A DNA stretch of 20,367 nt from Cyclostephanos tholiformis (Eukaryota; Bacillariophyta; Thalassiosirophyceae; Thalassiosirales; Thalassiosiraceae). The stretch's first letter is position 1, and every line of letters starts with the position of its first letter. This document shows positions 9,296 through 18,201 of the stretch, piece after piece. The DNA is taken from assembly GCA_036939975.1 (NCBI GenBank), contig JALLPB010001258.1, positions 1 to 20,367 of the forward strand, in the 5' to 3' direction. Both the position numbers and the translations under genes were made by a program. Under the pieces are notes generated by a model. It was given only the letters and a program-made list of their open reading frames with translations, was not told the origin of the DNA and made no database searches.

Positions 9296-11390
9296 TTTCT
9301 ATTGACCCAAACGAAGCATTGACTGCTAAACCATCTGCCAAGGCAAGACAGATGAAGGGTCTCAAGTGCAAACGAAAGTTTACAAGATCTTTAAATGCAC
9401 CATCCAGCACGAATCAAAAAACCACCAAGTTTGATTATGCTGCCTTTTGTGAAGAAAACGAGATGCGTGCAAATAAAAATGCTCAACAAGTGCGTGCAGC
9501 CATTGCTCTGGCCAAGGCAAGAAGTCCTCTGTCCAAAGTCAAGAGGGACCGCAGTGTCTTGAAGGCTAGCCTTGAGTCAAGCGCAAAGAAGCAAAGACTA
9601 CTTGAGGCCAAGTCCCATTGTGATCAAGAGAAGATCACCAACCTCAAGCGAATCAACAATCAACTGATGGTTGATATTCTCCGAGAAAAAAAAAGCCTCC
9701 AACATTATTATTGATGAGGCAATGGTCAATGCACGCCTTCTCTTCGCAAAGGCATTGGACATGATAAGGGATGCCAACAAGACACACAGAGAGGCTCAAG
9801 CTCAAGTCATTGCTGAGCGTAATCTTGCAAACGCCAGAGTCCGCGAAGAGAGAGTCCATCATTCCAGAGAGTCCACTAGGTTGCGACAAAATTTAGAGAA
9901 TAAACTTGACAAGCATACTCGTGAGCAAGACACATCGATGAGTCTCATGCTGTCAAAGTCCAATAAAAAATTTGACAAGTTGAGATGTAAAATGCTTACC
10001 ATATCGAACAAGCTCAAGGATCAACGTGTCATCTGGCAGAAGCGTCTTTCTGAGTTAGATATATCCTCAAAAAATCAGCTTTGCAAAGAATGTGAGTGTC
10101 GAAGTTGCTCTATCCAACAGCAACTTGACAAATCATCCTCTACTGAGACCAACTACTGGAGATCATTGAGGGTCTCGAAATAATGAATGATGAGTTGGTC
10201 GATGAAGCCAAACAAGCTAAGAAGGATTGGCGTGTAGCGATCAAGTTGTACAAAAAAACCAAGGACCTGGCTTCTGCTCGTCCTGAGAAACTATTGACAG
10301 AGAAAGAAGCAAAGAATCATTTGAAGGATGAGCTTGCAAGTTTACTTAAGATACAAGAATCTCAGCAGATCTTACTTGACAATTACAAAACTATGATTGA
10401 GGGCTTCAAGTCTTCGAAGCTAAGTCTTAAACAAGAAGTGAAAGTAGGACGGAGAGGTGGTGCGCGGTGGCCGCTCTGGGTTACTGAAGTCTGTTGTGAG
10501 CTTCTTGTGAATGGGTCGCCACCAGCCACCATCTGCAATCCAGTCCAGCATCGGAACATTGACTGCAACTCTCTACGGCAAGGAGCCCAAGAAGTTACCC
10601 TTGCTCAACTATGTCCACCAATGTTGAGTCCTTATTCAATTCATTGGAGAGACGACCACCGCAACGAATGCATGTTATTGGCTTGGGTTGGAAGCAATTT
10701 GCAATTACGTGGTCTCACAAAGGTGCAAAGCGATCAGTGGATGAGTTGGCGACACATTTGAAAATGATTATCAGGGAAGAGAAGAGGCTGACACCACCAA
10801 AGGATCCGGCACTGGAGATGCCCAAGCGTCTAGAGCTACCAATATTGGGGACTGCATCACAGCAACTTATCAAGAGCAATGCCACTGCTGCAATTGATGA
10901 GAAAGAATTTAGAGAGAGAGTGGCAGAACTACGAATGCAAAGGGAGGCGAGGGGCGAAGGCAGTATTTTTTCTGTGATGCAACCGCTGTACTGCCCAGAG
11001 CTAGATGAGCTCATGGATAAGAGGATTGATGTGTTGTATTCATTTCAGTTGGATTCGGGAGAGAAGGCACTACGATGGTGCCAGGGTAAAGTGATTAAAA
11101 TATTGATGGAGAAGACGAAGCCCACTGTTGTTGTGCGATGGGATCCAATGCCCGATGTTGACGGAAAAGAGAATTCCATTGAGGAAACACAGCAGGAGCT
11201 GCCACAACGGAAGTGGAATAAGGATGTGGAGGGTGCATGGAGGTTGGATATTAATGTTGGCTTTGTTGAAGAGTCAAACGTTGAGGACAGTGAGAGAAAT
11301 TTCAATCTCGGAGTTGAATCGGAAGTCGAGAGCAGTCACTCAGAATCGGATGAAGTGGAATCAATGGCATCTGAAAGCAATAGTGATTAA
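9232..11390 (+). pseudogene. Frame-broken coiled-coil / WCQG-domain repeat-family gene, centre missing
   Basis: From ATG 9232 a basic N-terminus (to about 9460) leads into long heptad-like coiled coil that continues through three frames: 9232-9714, then from the A9 run to 10183, then 10183-10450. The second change is a TAATG stop-start overlap at 10181-10185. After the coil come a short block with LLVNGSPPATI (about 10500-10535) and, in another frame, LYGKEPKKLPLLNYVHQCRV (about 10571-10632). The last frame (about 10640-11390) has GWKQFAITWSHKGAKR, a KMIIREEKR helix, ELPILGTAS, RGEGSIFSVMQP, then KRIDVLYSF, LRWCQGKV and VVVRWDPMPDV, which looks like a small Tudor/SH3-type barrel, and an acidic serine-rich tail. 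I recall numerous diatom hypothetical proteins with this order plus several hundred residues between QCRV and the GWKQF-like segment. That centre is absent here. Function is unknown, and a transposon-like identity is inferred from its copy number as I recall it. Confidence 0.6.
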
Positions 11391-13019
11391 GTATAATATG
11401 ATAATTAATGGATTATCATGTGCAGAATAGATAGTACAAACATATAAACATACACACATATGTATATATGTTGCAAAAGTGTCATTTGCATACTAGCAGA
11501 GTGACTACAACACCAAAACCCACCAAAACCCAACAACTGAGCCCACTCTCGGAGCCCGAACCAAAAAACATCGACTTTGATGCACTCAAACTTTAGAAAT
11601 ATCATATTGGGTATAGATGAGTTGATTTGGCTACTCAGATTGGTCATATGACCAATTTAAAAAATGGTCATATTTACACCGGACCCCCTAACTTTATTGG
11701 AAGAAATGACTGCATCTGATTTTACTTAGTGATGCCTAATAAAATCGAGAAGTATGATGCGGTTATGTTTTAGTAGGGTTATTGTGAACATTGACCAGCA
11801 AAAATAATACACTAAAGAAATACTATGTTTCCAATTCCTATGTAGGATCATGAGGGAGATGAGTCGGCCTACAGTTTTGGGAGGTGGTGGGGCGGCCCCG
11901 GAGCGGGGCCGGTGGGGCGGGGCGGGGTCAAAAACAAATATAATGGTACATGTGTTCATTGACGAAATTCTGTCTCAAAGATGGATTCCCATCGGTCCAT
12001 CTCACCCATATTTAGGAATGTTTCCATGGCCACCATCAGATGCCCGGCTACCATCCTGTTGGCCATGGGCACTATTTGTTCTGATTTGGTGGCCACATGG
12101 GGGGACCAAGGTTATCATGACAAATCCAATGGTGTCCTATTGAACTCTGGCTGTTTTTGGTCATTGCCAAGGTTGATTTTTGTTGACTACCTATGTAGGA
12201 ATAATATATAGGTGTTTGCTGACTCCTGCAAGTGCCATTTCTTCGGCTCCATAAAAAGCAAAACACGCACTAGAACATAAAAGGCATGTGAGCCTGGGAG
12301 AGTTCGCTTCGTGTGGACTGTCTCCCAGCTAATGTTCTTTATGCCTAATGGGGCAGCCACAGATTGTCAGCCTGTCATTTGATTTTGGGGGGGCGTTCAC
12401 ACAATGTAGTTTTCATCTATTTTTCAATATGTTATGGAAAAAATTATTTCAGCAAACAATACCATTGGAAAGCTCTCTTCAAGCTCTATCTGCAGATAGT
12501 TATTTTTTTTAAGATATGTGTATTTTCCAGTGAGTTATAAATTTTTTCTTTTAATCGACGGTCTAAGCATCAATAAAATTAATGTGTATATCTCCTTGTT
12601 GGTCAGCTCTAAGGTCACTATAGGGTCCCTATGAAGCCTTACCTTAGTGTTAACTAAAAAGTCCATATATCAACCCTATAACTATAAATAAAATAATTGC
12701 TTAGTGTCAGGAATGTTATGGGGATCAATTTGGTACCCTGTTTACCCTAATTGCCCAGGTATTTGCCAAGATATAGACCATCTGCTGATTAGTTAGTGTA
12801 AAATGTTAGTTTTTTTGTGTTTTGCTCCTTCACCATGAACCGCTGATGCCATTACCGTAAATATGTGCAACCAAATGGCACAGGCATCTTCCCACCATGC
12901 ATGTGCAGAGGATGGTGACTTGAAATGTCCTCATCCATCAACTATTGATGATGATATCTGGTCGGATTTGTGGTTAGTTTGTGGTCGGACATGGGGTTGG
13001 CGGAGTTGTGGTGTGTGTG
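11391..13019. other. Long intergenic region without a supported gene
   Basis: About 1.6 kb with only short, unconvincing open frames and no conserved motif. It contains a GC-rich hairpin at 11893-11911 and a two-stem hairpin at about 12272-12338. Around 12420-12800 it is AT-rich with runs of T. A GT-rich run (13008-13020) abuts the foldback element. It could contain eroded repeats, but none could be named. Confidence 0.5.
11878..11931 (+). repeat. GC-rich hairpin with flanking G runs
   Basis: CGGCCCCG (11893-11900) and CGGGGCCG (11904-11911) form a perfect 8-bp stem with a GAG loop. They are flanked by GGTGGTGGGG and GGTGGGGCGGGGCGGGG, giving several G runs able to form a quadruplex on the plus strand. 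The surroundings are AT-rich, so this is a sharp local anomaly. Its role is unknown. Confidence 0.7.
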
Positions 13020-13309
13020 TCTACTACCACTGGTATAACAATTGTCATTGGGACCTAACTAAGGGTTATCTAAGGGTTATCTAGGGGTTAGCTAAGGGTT
13101 TTCTTAGGGTTTGCTAATAGTTTGGAATTAATTGAGAATTAGTACATGCCTACAAAGAACATCTCTTCCAAAAAACTCAGCTGGAAATGGAATTAGTACA
13201 TGCCCACAAGACCCGCTATGCCAACTAATTCCTAACCCTTGGCTTACCCTTAGGTAACCCTTAGATTACAGCTAAATAAGGTGACAGTTGTTAGACCAGC
13301 GGTAGTAGA
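13020..13309. mobile_element. Foldback / MITE-like element with telomere-like repeats in its arms
   Basis: The left end CTACTACCACTGGTATAACA (13021-13040) matches the reverse complement of the right end (13289-13308, read as CTACTACCGCTGGTCTAACA) at 18 of 20 bases. Similarity continues inward through GTCA and into blocks of CTAAGGGTTATCTAAGGG (13060-13120) that are mirrored at 13225-13270 by CTAACCC/CTTACCCTTAGG. The ~290-bp size, the inverted arms and the lack of coding capacity fit a non-autonomous foldback element. No clear target-site duplication is visible. The loop contains a 20-bp direct repeat (13136-13155 and 13190-13209, one mismatch). Confidence 0.7.
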
Positions 13310-14040
13310 TAAAATGGGATGAATCACAGTGGCGGCTGCTGCTATCATACAGCCACTATGGGCTCACACCCCCGGCAACAAAGCATGCAACAATCAACTA
13401 ACATATGCATTGAAGACGACGAGCAATGACAACGATGCAGCAACATGATGATGGGTGCCTTGCAGCCCGCTGGATAATATTGCCGATTCTAACGGCACGT
13501 TACATCTCCCAACAATATTATCAATGAAGGCTGGTGGGGGGTGGGAGGGGGGGAGGGGGGGAGGGGATTGCAGACGAGTTATTTGTCCGTGACCGAGGGT
13601 GCTCATAGGGACACAGGTTTTTTTTCATGACACAATGCACAATGGTTGATGGACAATAACTGGTAGTAATAGTATGGTACACCCACCATGTAAATATCTG
13701 GGTTGACTAATATTCGGGGGCCGGGAATGCAATGGTGCCATCAAAATTGACCGGGAAGGGCAGTATGGGGGGTTATTAGTATTTTGGGTGCTGGAGTTAG
13801 GGACCCCATTGTGTCTAATAAGGTCGCTGGTACAGACCCCAGCAGATTTTTTTATTTTTTTGCTATTTTAGCTTGGCGGGAGAGAATCGCCTAAAAAACC
13901 GCCCGATTCAGCACCCCCCGATTCAATGGTCTCACAGGAGGAGATGTGGGTTGGCACGGCACACACACACTAGTAGAACCATAGTAGTAATAATATTCAC
14001 CGCTAACGGCACTCCATCCATCCATAGCATCCTACAAGTC
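13310..14040. other. Intergenic region upstream of the coiled-coil gene
   Basis: No gene is supported. It contains a 10-bp inverted repeat, GATAATATTG (13473-13482) and CAATATTATC (13513-13522), and an almost pure G/A tract with many G runs (13531-13567) able to form a quadruplex. It also has mononucleotide T runs (13618-13626, 13847-13862). The last ~150 bp should carry the promoter of the gene at 14041. The frame of that gene is open back to 13873, but only through a TTG, so it was not extended. Confidence 0.5.
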
Positions 14041-15543
14041 ATGCCGTTCGACGTCTCCGATGAGCGCAACCTCCTAGCATCCATGATCGCCGAGCGCGAC
14101 GCGCAGATCTCGACCCTGACCCACCAGCTCCACTCAACCGCCGACGCCCTGCGCGACGTCCAGCGAGAGCTGTCGACGAAGTCATCCGCCCGACGTCAGC
14201 AACGCGAGGAGCACTCCGCCACCATCAAGCGACTGAAGGACGAGCACGCCGAGTGCCGTCGCGTCCTCGCCCGCTTCGAACAGAACGTCAAGAATGGCGG
14301 GGGGCTCAGGGTGCACGAGTATGCGGCGCTGATGAGGACGGCGAATTCAACCCGCGTCGAGTCGTCGTATGTGCTACGACTGCAGGCTCAGCTTTGCAGG
14401 GCGATGCACGGCCTCGGGGTCATGGAGAGCCAGCTGGCGCTCGTCAAGGATAATTGCTCCGGACTTATCCGGTTCATGAAGGAGGACTTGAGTCACATGG
14501 TCGACGATCGAACTCGTCGGGAGATCGAATTGATGAATGGTCTTGCGAGGGTCGACAACGAAAAGAGGGTCATGGCCACGGAGATGGAGAAGAAAATAAA
14601 AGAGCGGGAAGAACTCCTTGATCAGGTCAGGGAAGAGTACGAGGAATTGGGACTCGAATACGACGAGGACGAGGTGAAGCGGGCCCTAGAGGTGCGGTAC
14701 CTCCTGGAGCAGATAGAGAAGGTGAGAGAGGACAGGATCCGACTCGAGAAGGAATTGCTCGCGGCTCTGCTGGAACGGGAGGAGCAGATACAGAAGCTCA
14801 AGGCTGAGACCGAGAGGTTGGATGAGAGATATGAGGAGCTCGTGGCGGAGGGTGGGGGGAGGAGGGGGGGGGATGCGAATGTGCTATCGGACGATGGGAG
14901 CGGAGAGGAGTGGGGGGGGATGGTGACGGCGGTGTCGCAGTTGGAGAAAAATGTCAGCGGGGATGATATCGATAAGAACGAGACTGTATCAAGCGGGTCG
15001 AGTGGTGGTGGTCATGCGGCTGGAGATGCTGTGGAAGAGAAGGGTGTATCGGAAGTCCAGATGGAAAATCCTATTTTTATTGACGAGGATAAAACACCGA
15101 CCGACGTCGCCGCTATCGAATCCACATCGGGGGGTGATGCTGCGTACGCCGAAGATGATGGCGAACCGATTGAAAAAACCAGTGGAAGGGCTTGCGATGA
15201 TCAAGAGGCTGGCGATGCCGATGACCAGGTGGAAACGAAGTGGGTGGGTAACAAAGAAGGCGCCGCAACGGGGGAGGAGGATTTAGTCGTGTCCGACGTG
15301 ACACCCGTATTGGTAAATTCAACGTCGATTGGCGTGGATGAAATGCTGGCCTTCGATGCCGCCGCTGCCGCGTCTACACCGATGGTCGGTGAGTCAGATT
15401 CTAATGATCATGACGACGAGGTCGATTCGGGGTACGTTGAAGGACTAAGTATTTCCACAACGGGCAATATAGAGGAACCATTGGATCAGCAGGTTAGACG
15501 CGTCAAGTTTGAGGCAGCTGAAAATATCCGCGGCAACCGATGA
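14041..15543 (+). CDS. Coiled-coil protein with acidic C-terminal half, unknown function
   Basis: A 500-aa protein from ATG 14041, the first ATG of its frame; GC content rises sharply there. Residues 1-90 and about 160-275 are charged, heptad-like helix (for example ERDAQISTLTHQLHS and REELLDQVREEYEELGLEY), predicting two coiled-coil stretches split by a more neutral segment (about 90-150). Around residue 267 a glycine/arginine stretch encoded by a G-rich tract begins a low-complexity acidic tail (Asp, Glu, Gly, Ser) that runs to the C-terminus and is probably disordered. There is no signal peptide, membrane segment or catalytic motif. Codon use is much more GC-rich in the coil part than in neighbouring genes. 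It converges on the minus-strand locus 84 bp away. It resembles a structural or scaffold protein, and I do not recognise a family. Confidence 0.75.
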   Translation: MPFDVSDERNLLASMIAERDAQISTLTHQLHSTADALRDVQRELSTKSSARRQQREEHSATIKRLKDEHAECRRVLARFEQNVKNGGGLRVHEYAALMRTANSTRVESSYVLRLQAQLCRAMHGLGVMESQLALVKDNCSGLIRFMKEDLSHMVDDRTRREIELMNGLARVDNEKRVMATEMEKKIKEREELLDQVREEYEELGLEYDEDEVKRALEVRYLLEQIEKVREDRIRLEKELLAALLEREEQIQKLKAETERLDERYEELVAEGGGRRGGDANVLSDDGSGEEWGGMVTAVSQLEKNVSGDDIDKNETVSSGSSGGGHAAGDAVEEKGVSEVQMENPIFIDEDKTPTDVAAIESTSGGDAAYAEDDGEPIEKTSGRACDDQEAGDADDQVETKWVGNKEGAATGEEDLVVSDVTPVLVNSTSIGVDEMLAFDAAAAASTPMVGESDSNDHDDEVDSGYVEGLSISTTGNIEEPLDQQVRRVKFEAAENIRGNR

Positions 15544-15627
15544 TAGATACATGTTGTCCATCAACTGAGAAAGAGCCAGATGATGAAATAGTGAATTAAA
15601 TGAGGTTTACTATTGAAGCTGGCTAAC

Positions 15628-16553
15628 TTAAATTGAGCAAAATGTGAGATAAATTAAACACCCTCCTGCAAAAATCATCTTTCGCGATGCACCAAAAATG
15701 GCGCTCTCGCTGGTGGTGGTGGGTGCCAAGCTGGCCTCATCTGCAGTAGCTGTCGGACTTGGCATTTTCGTCGGACTGATTGATCTCTCCGCCAAGGCAA
15801 AATTCGTCGGAAAAGGGGATATGCTGCTCGTTAGAATATCTAATGGTGTGGGTGACGGAGTGGAACCAGGATTGTCGACATCCGGATCGTTGACGAATAA
15901 TCCAGTGTCGGTGTCCAATATCACATCGCACTGTTCATTGGTATGACCATCAGCTTGATCCTGGTCCCACTCCGGGATATGTACCAGGCTACAACTGTAA
16001 TCATTGAGCAGTGATTCCAAGCTATCATCGCCTCCCACGATCCAATTTGCAACACCAACGGCGAATAGCATTTTTTTGGTAGAATCAGTCCCCGCCGCTG
16101 ATGTTTCGTTGTCAAGCAGCTGCGCGATCTTGGCTGCCATTTGCTTATCCGATATACATAATGAAATCCATTCCGACGAAATCGTTATCGGACTAAACTA
16201 GAATACTTTCAGCGAGCACATTGATATCACCACATTTGTAAAGTTGAATCATAATAGAAAAATTAGTGTTGATAGCATTCCTTACAATTGTGGTATAGAG
16301 TTCAGTGGAATTAGTTTTTCAGCTGTCATAGAGATAGACTGGAGGGCTTTGCATTGTGTCGATACTTCCCTTAAAGCGCAAACAAAAGCGGAAAGGTAGG
16401 GTGTAAGAGTGAGGAGATGGGATGTTACACTGGAGTACGCAGTCGAGCTGATACATACGTGAGACTGCCAGCAGGTCGACCCTGGGCCAATATTGCTAGA
16501 TCCATAACATTCATCGACGGATTCGAAAACAGAGTCTGATTATATATCTCCAT
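15628..16553 (-). CDS. Three-exon gene of unknown function (or 3' part of a larger gene)
   Basis: Exons on the minus strand are 16553-16459, 16369-16286 and 16192-15628, giving 247 aa. Donors GTATGT (16458) and GTAAGG (16285) and acceptors TTTAAG (ending 16370) and TTTAG (ending 16193) join with matching phases (2 then 1 at both junctions), which is unlikely by chance. The protein begins MEIYNQTLFSNPSMNVMDLA. The middle reads like amphipathic helices (CKALQSISMTAEKLIPLNS, then EWISLCIS...QMAAKIAQLLDNE and KKMLFAVGVANWIVGGDDSL), suggesting an alpha-solenoid. The last ~100 residues are Ser/Thr/Pro-rich, ending in a short hydrophobic stretch (FAGGCLIYLTF). The frame is open upstream of the ATG and overlaps the end of the preceding gene, so this may be that gene's continuation. 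A distant likeness to HEAT-type proteasome chaperones such as PSMD5 crossed my mind, but it is too weak to assign. Confidence 0.5.
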
Positions 16554-16570
16554 GATTTCCGGCGTGTTAC

Positions 16571-17778
16571 CTAGTTGGACAACTGTATTATGTCGTTCAG
16601 GGGGAGATATTCGAGCTCCGAGGCGAGAGCTGCCGCTGTGTCAGGATCAGACTCAACGTTCGCGAGAATGACCTCCAACAATTTCGCCCTAATTTCGTCT
16701 TGCACACCATCGTCGGGTATATCTTTGAGAGTGGCGCTGTTGGCGATATATTGCCATCAAAAAAATTGAGCTCCCCGAACACATGACACGAGTCTAAAGA
16801 AAATGTAGGGGGGAGTGAACAGCATACCTCAAAATCGAGTCCAAATAATGTCGAGTGTTATTCAAATGGGATAACAATCGATGGTATGTGTGATTGTTGT
16901 GAGGCAACGGTGATGATGATAATGGCATCAGCCATTCTGCTTACGCCTTGATGAACTTCTGCTTCCACATGTATTTCTCGATTTCAGTAACTGGAATGGA
17001 CTTGATCGGGTCCTTTGAATCCTCCTTGGGCTCCGGTGAGTCTGGAAGCGTGAGGACTGCCGATGCCGGTGTCATATTCCGGACAGCTTCCGATACATCA
17101 TTCCTGAGTTTGAGTTGAATATGGTCGGCAATATTTTTGAGAGACTTGTTAAATATTTTCGCGTCGTGGGGCCCGGTGTTATCTAAAACATCGTTATCAT
17201 CTCTTTGGTATAGCCTCATGTTTTGCGGCCGCTGGGAGCACTGCCTGGGTTATAGCGGTGGCGCTGGAGACGATTATTGTTCCTCTGGTTCACGTTCTCG
17301 CCGGAGCAATCGGCTTGACTTCGTTGCCTTCCATTATTTTGATATGTACTTCAGCGAGAGGATAAGAATAAACAGGATTGATTGTGTACAACCCTTGATA
17401 TGCCCCGGTATCCCGCTTTGATTTCGAACAATAGGATTCGAGATATTAAAACAATGAAGAGCCGGAACTCTCTCTGCCATAGCTTTCACATTCATCTGCT
17501 GAGGAAGGTGAGGCGAGTGCTCACGTGAAAATAAAGCATCTCGCCGTTCACGTGGTACTGGGAAGAGGGTACGACGGGCCGATACTGCTGTAATGGGAGG
17601 CTCTATCCCAAACAAGAGGCTGGTAAGTGGTAAGTGGCAATCACTAGGTTGCCATATGGATTATGTATCTACTCTACACTTCAATTACTATATTTTTCTA
17701 TTTCTTGACCTTCAAAAATCGAATCCATGCCGAGCGGTGCAATCTGCAATAGTAGCGTGTCATATCGTCTGAGCCCAT
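16571..17778 (-). CDS. Five-exon gene of unknown function, reconstructed from splice phases
   Basis: Proposed minus-strand exons: 17778-17710, 17587-17525, 17415-17294, 17244-16945 and 16736-16571, giving 239 aa. The start sits in a strong context (GCCACCATGG). Donors are GTCAAG, GTGAGC, GTGAAC and GTAAGC. Acceptors are ATTACAG, ATCAAAG, AACCCAG and CCAACAG. All four junctions keep one open frame. Exon 2 gives QYRPVVPSSQYHVNGEMLYF, exon 3 gives DTGAYQGLYTINPVYSYPLA, exon 4 has KSLKNIADHIQLKLRNDVSE and TEIEKYMWKQKFIKA, and exon 5 is an acidic helix (EIRAKLLEVILANVESDPDT) ending at TAG 16573-16571. The third intron (49 nt) is short and the least certain, and the chain could also start at ATG 17219 within exon 4. 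No family was recognised. It lies downstream of, and on the same strand as, the CX9C gene. Confidence 0.5.
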
Positions 17779-17973
17779 GGTGGCGTAATATCTAATAGCT
17801 TGGCTGTCTGTCTTAACATTTGACGAAAAAAAATTGGGTGGTAAGTAGCTTGTTTATTTTTCGGTCTGAATTGGGCCAATATTATGGCCCCAAGGACCTC
17901 TGGTTCTGGTCTCCTCTCTCAGTTCTGCCTCTGTGTCTCTATTCCGCCCTCCCCGCTTGGTCTTCATCTCTCT

Positions 17974-18201
17974 CTACTGGCAATCGTTCAATGCGCAGCG
18001 CATGTAACTCGCTACGGCATCACTGCACGAGTAGCCCTCCGGCTTGTCCGCCATGGAGCACCTCTTAAACAGCCTGTAAGATTCCTGACAGGACGACAGC
18101 TCGACGTGATCATGCTCGTCGCGCAAGCCGCGCGGCGACGTCGAGAGAATCGGCGAGAGGGATTGCGAGGCGACGTATGTTTGCGATGGCATTGTCAACA
18201 T
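17974..18201 (-). CDS. Small twin-CX9C (CHCH) protein, mitochondrial intermembrane space type
   Basis: A 75-aa protein from ATG 18201; a second in-frame ATG three codons on (18192) is also possible. Cysteines sit at residues 38, 48, 59, 69 and 74. C38-x9-C48 (CQESYRLFKRC) and C59-x9-C69 (CSDAVASYMRC) are separated by ten residues. This is the coiled-coil-helix-coiled-coil-helix pattern of proteins that the Mia40/Erv1 relay oxidises and traps in the mitochondrial intermembrane space. Such proteins are typically cytochrome c oxidase assembly factors, MICOS or complex I subunits. The N-terminal 35 residues are Ser/Pro/Arg-rich and lack a clear cleavable presequence, as is usual for the class. 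Which CHCH subfamily it belongs to cannot be decided. It lies 195 bp upstream of the next gene's first exon, on the same strand. Confidence 0.82.
   Translation of the reverse strand: MLTMPSQTYVASQSLSPILSTSPRGLRDEHDHVELSSCQESYRLFKRCSMADKPEGYSCSDAVASYMRCALNDCQ

Noticed and set aside
9686..9714. Programmed frameshift stated as fact at the A9 run
   Set aside because: Further frame breaks and the missing centre downstream favour simple decay. It is kept only as a testable possibility.
11850..12143. Plus-strand frame through the GC-rich hairpin
   Set aside because: Composition is set by the hairpin and G runs; no motif, no codon bias, and it overlaps another random open frame at 11981-12211.
13050..13120. 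True telomere or subtelomeric array
   Set aside because: The TAAGGG units are few, irregular and mirrored in the opposite orientation 120 bp away, inside inverted arms. They belong to an interstitial element.
13873..14040. N-terminal extension of the coiled-coil protein
   Set aside because: It would start at TTG, its composition differs sharply from the rest, and the first ATG at 14041 coincides with the onset of coding-like GC content.
15628..16553. Assignment of the three-exon product to proteasome chaperone PSMD5
   Set aside because: Only a vague helical resemblance (W-x2-SL...LL-x3-E patterns) supports it. Order, length and C-terminus do not match well enough.
17334..17615. A 93-codon minus-strand frame as a gene on its own
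   Set aside because: It has only a TTG start and conflicts with two splice-consistent exons in another frame that keep phase on both sides.
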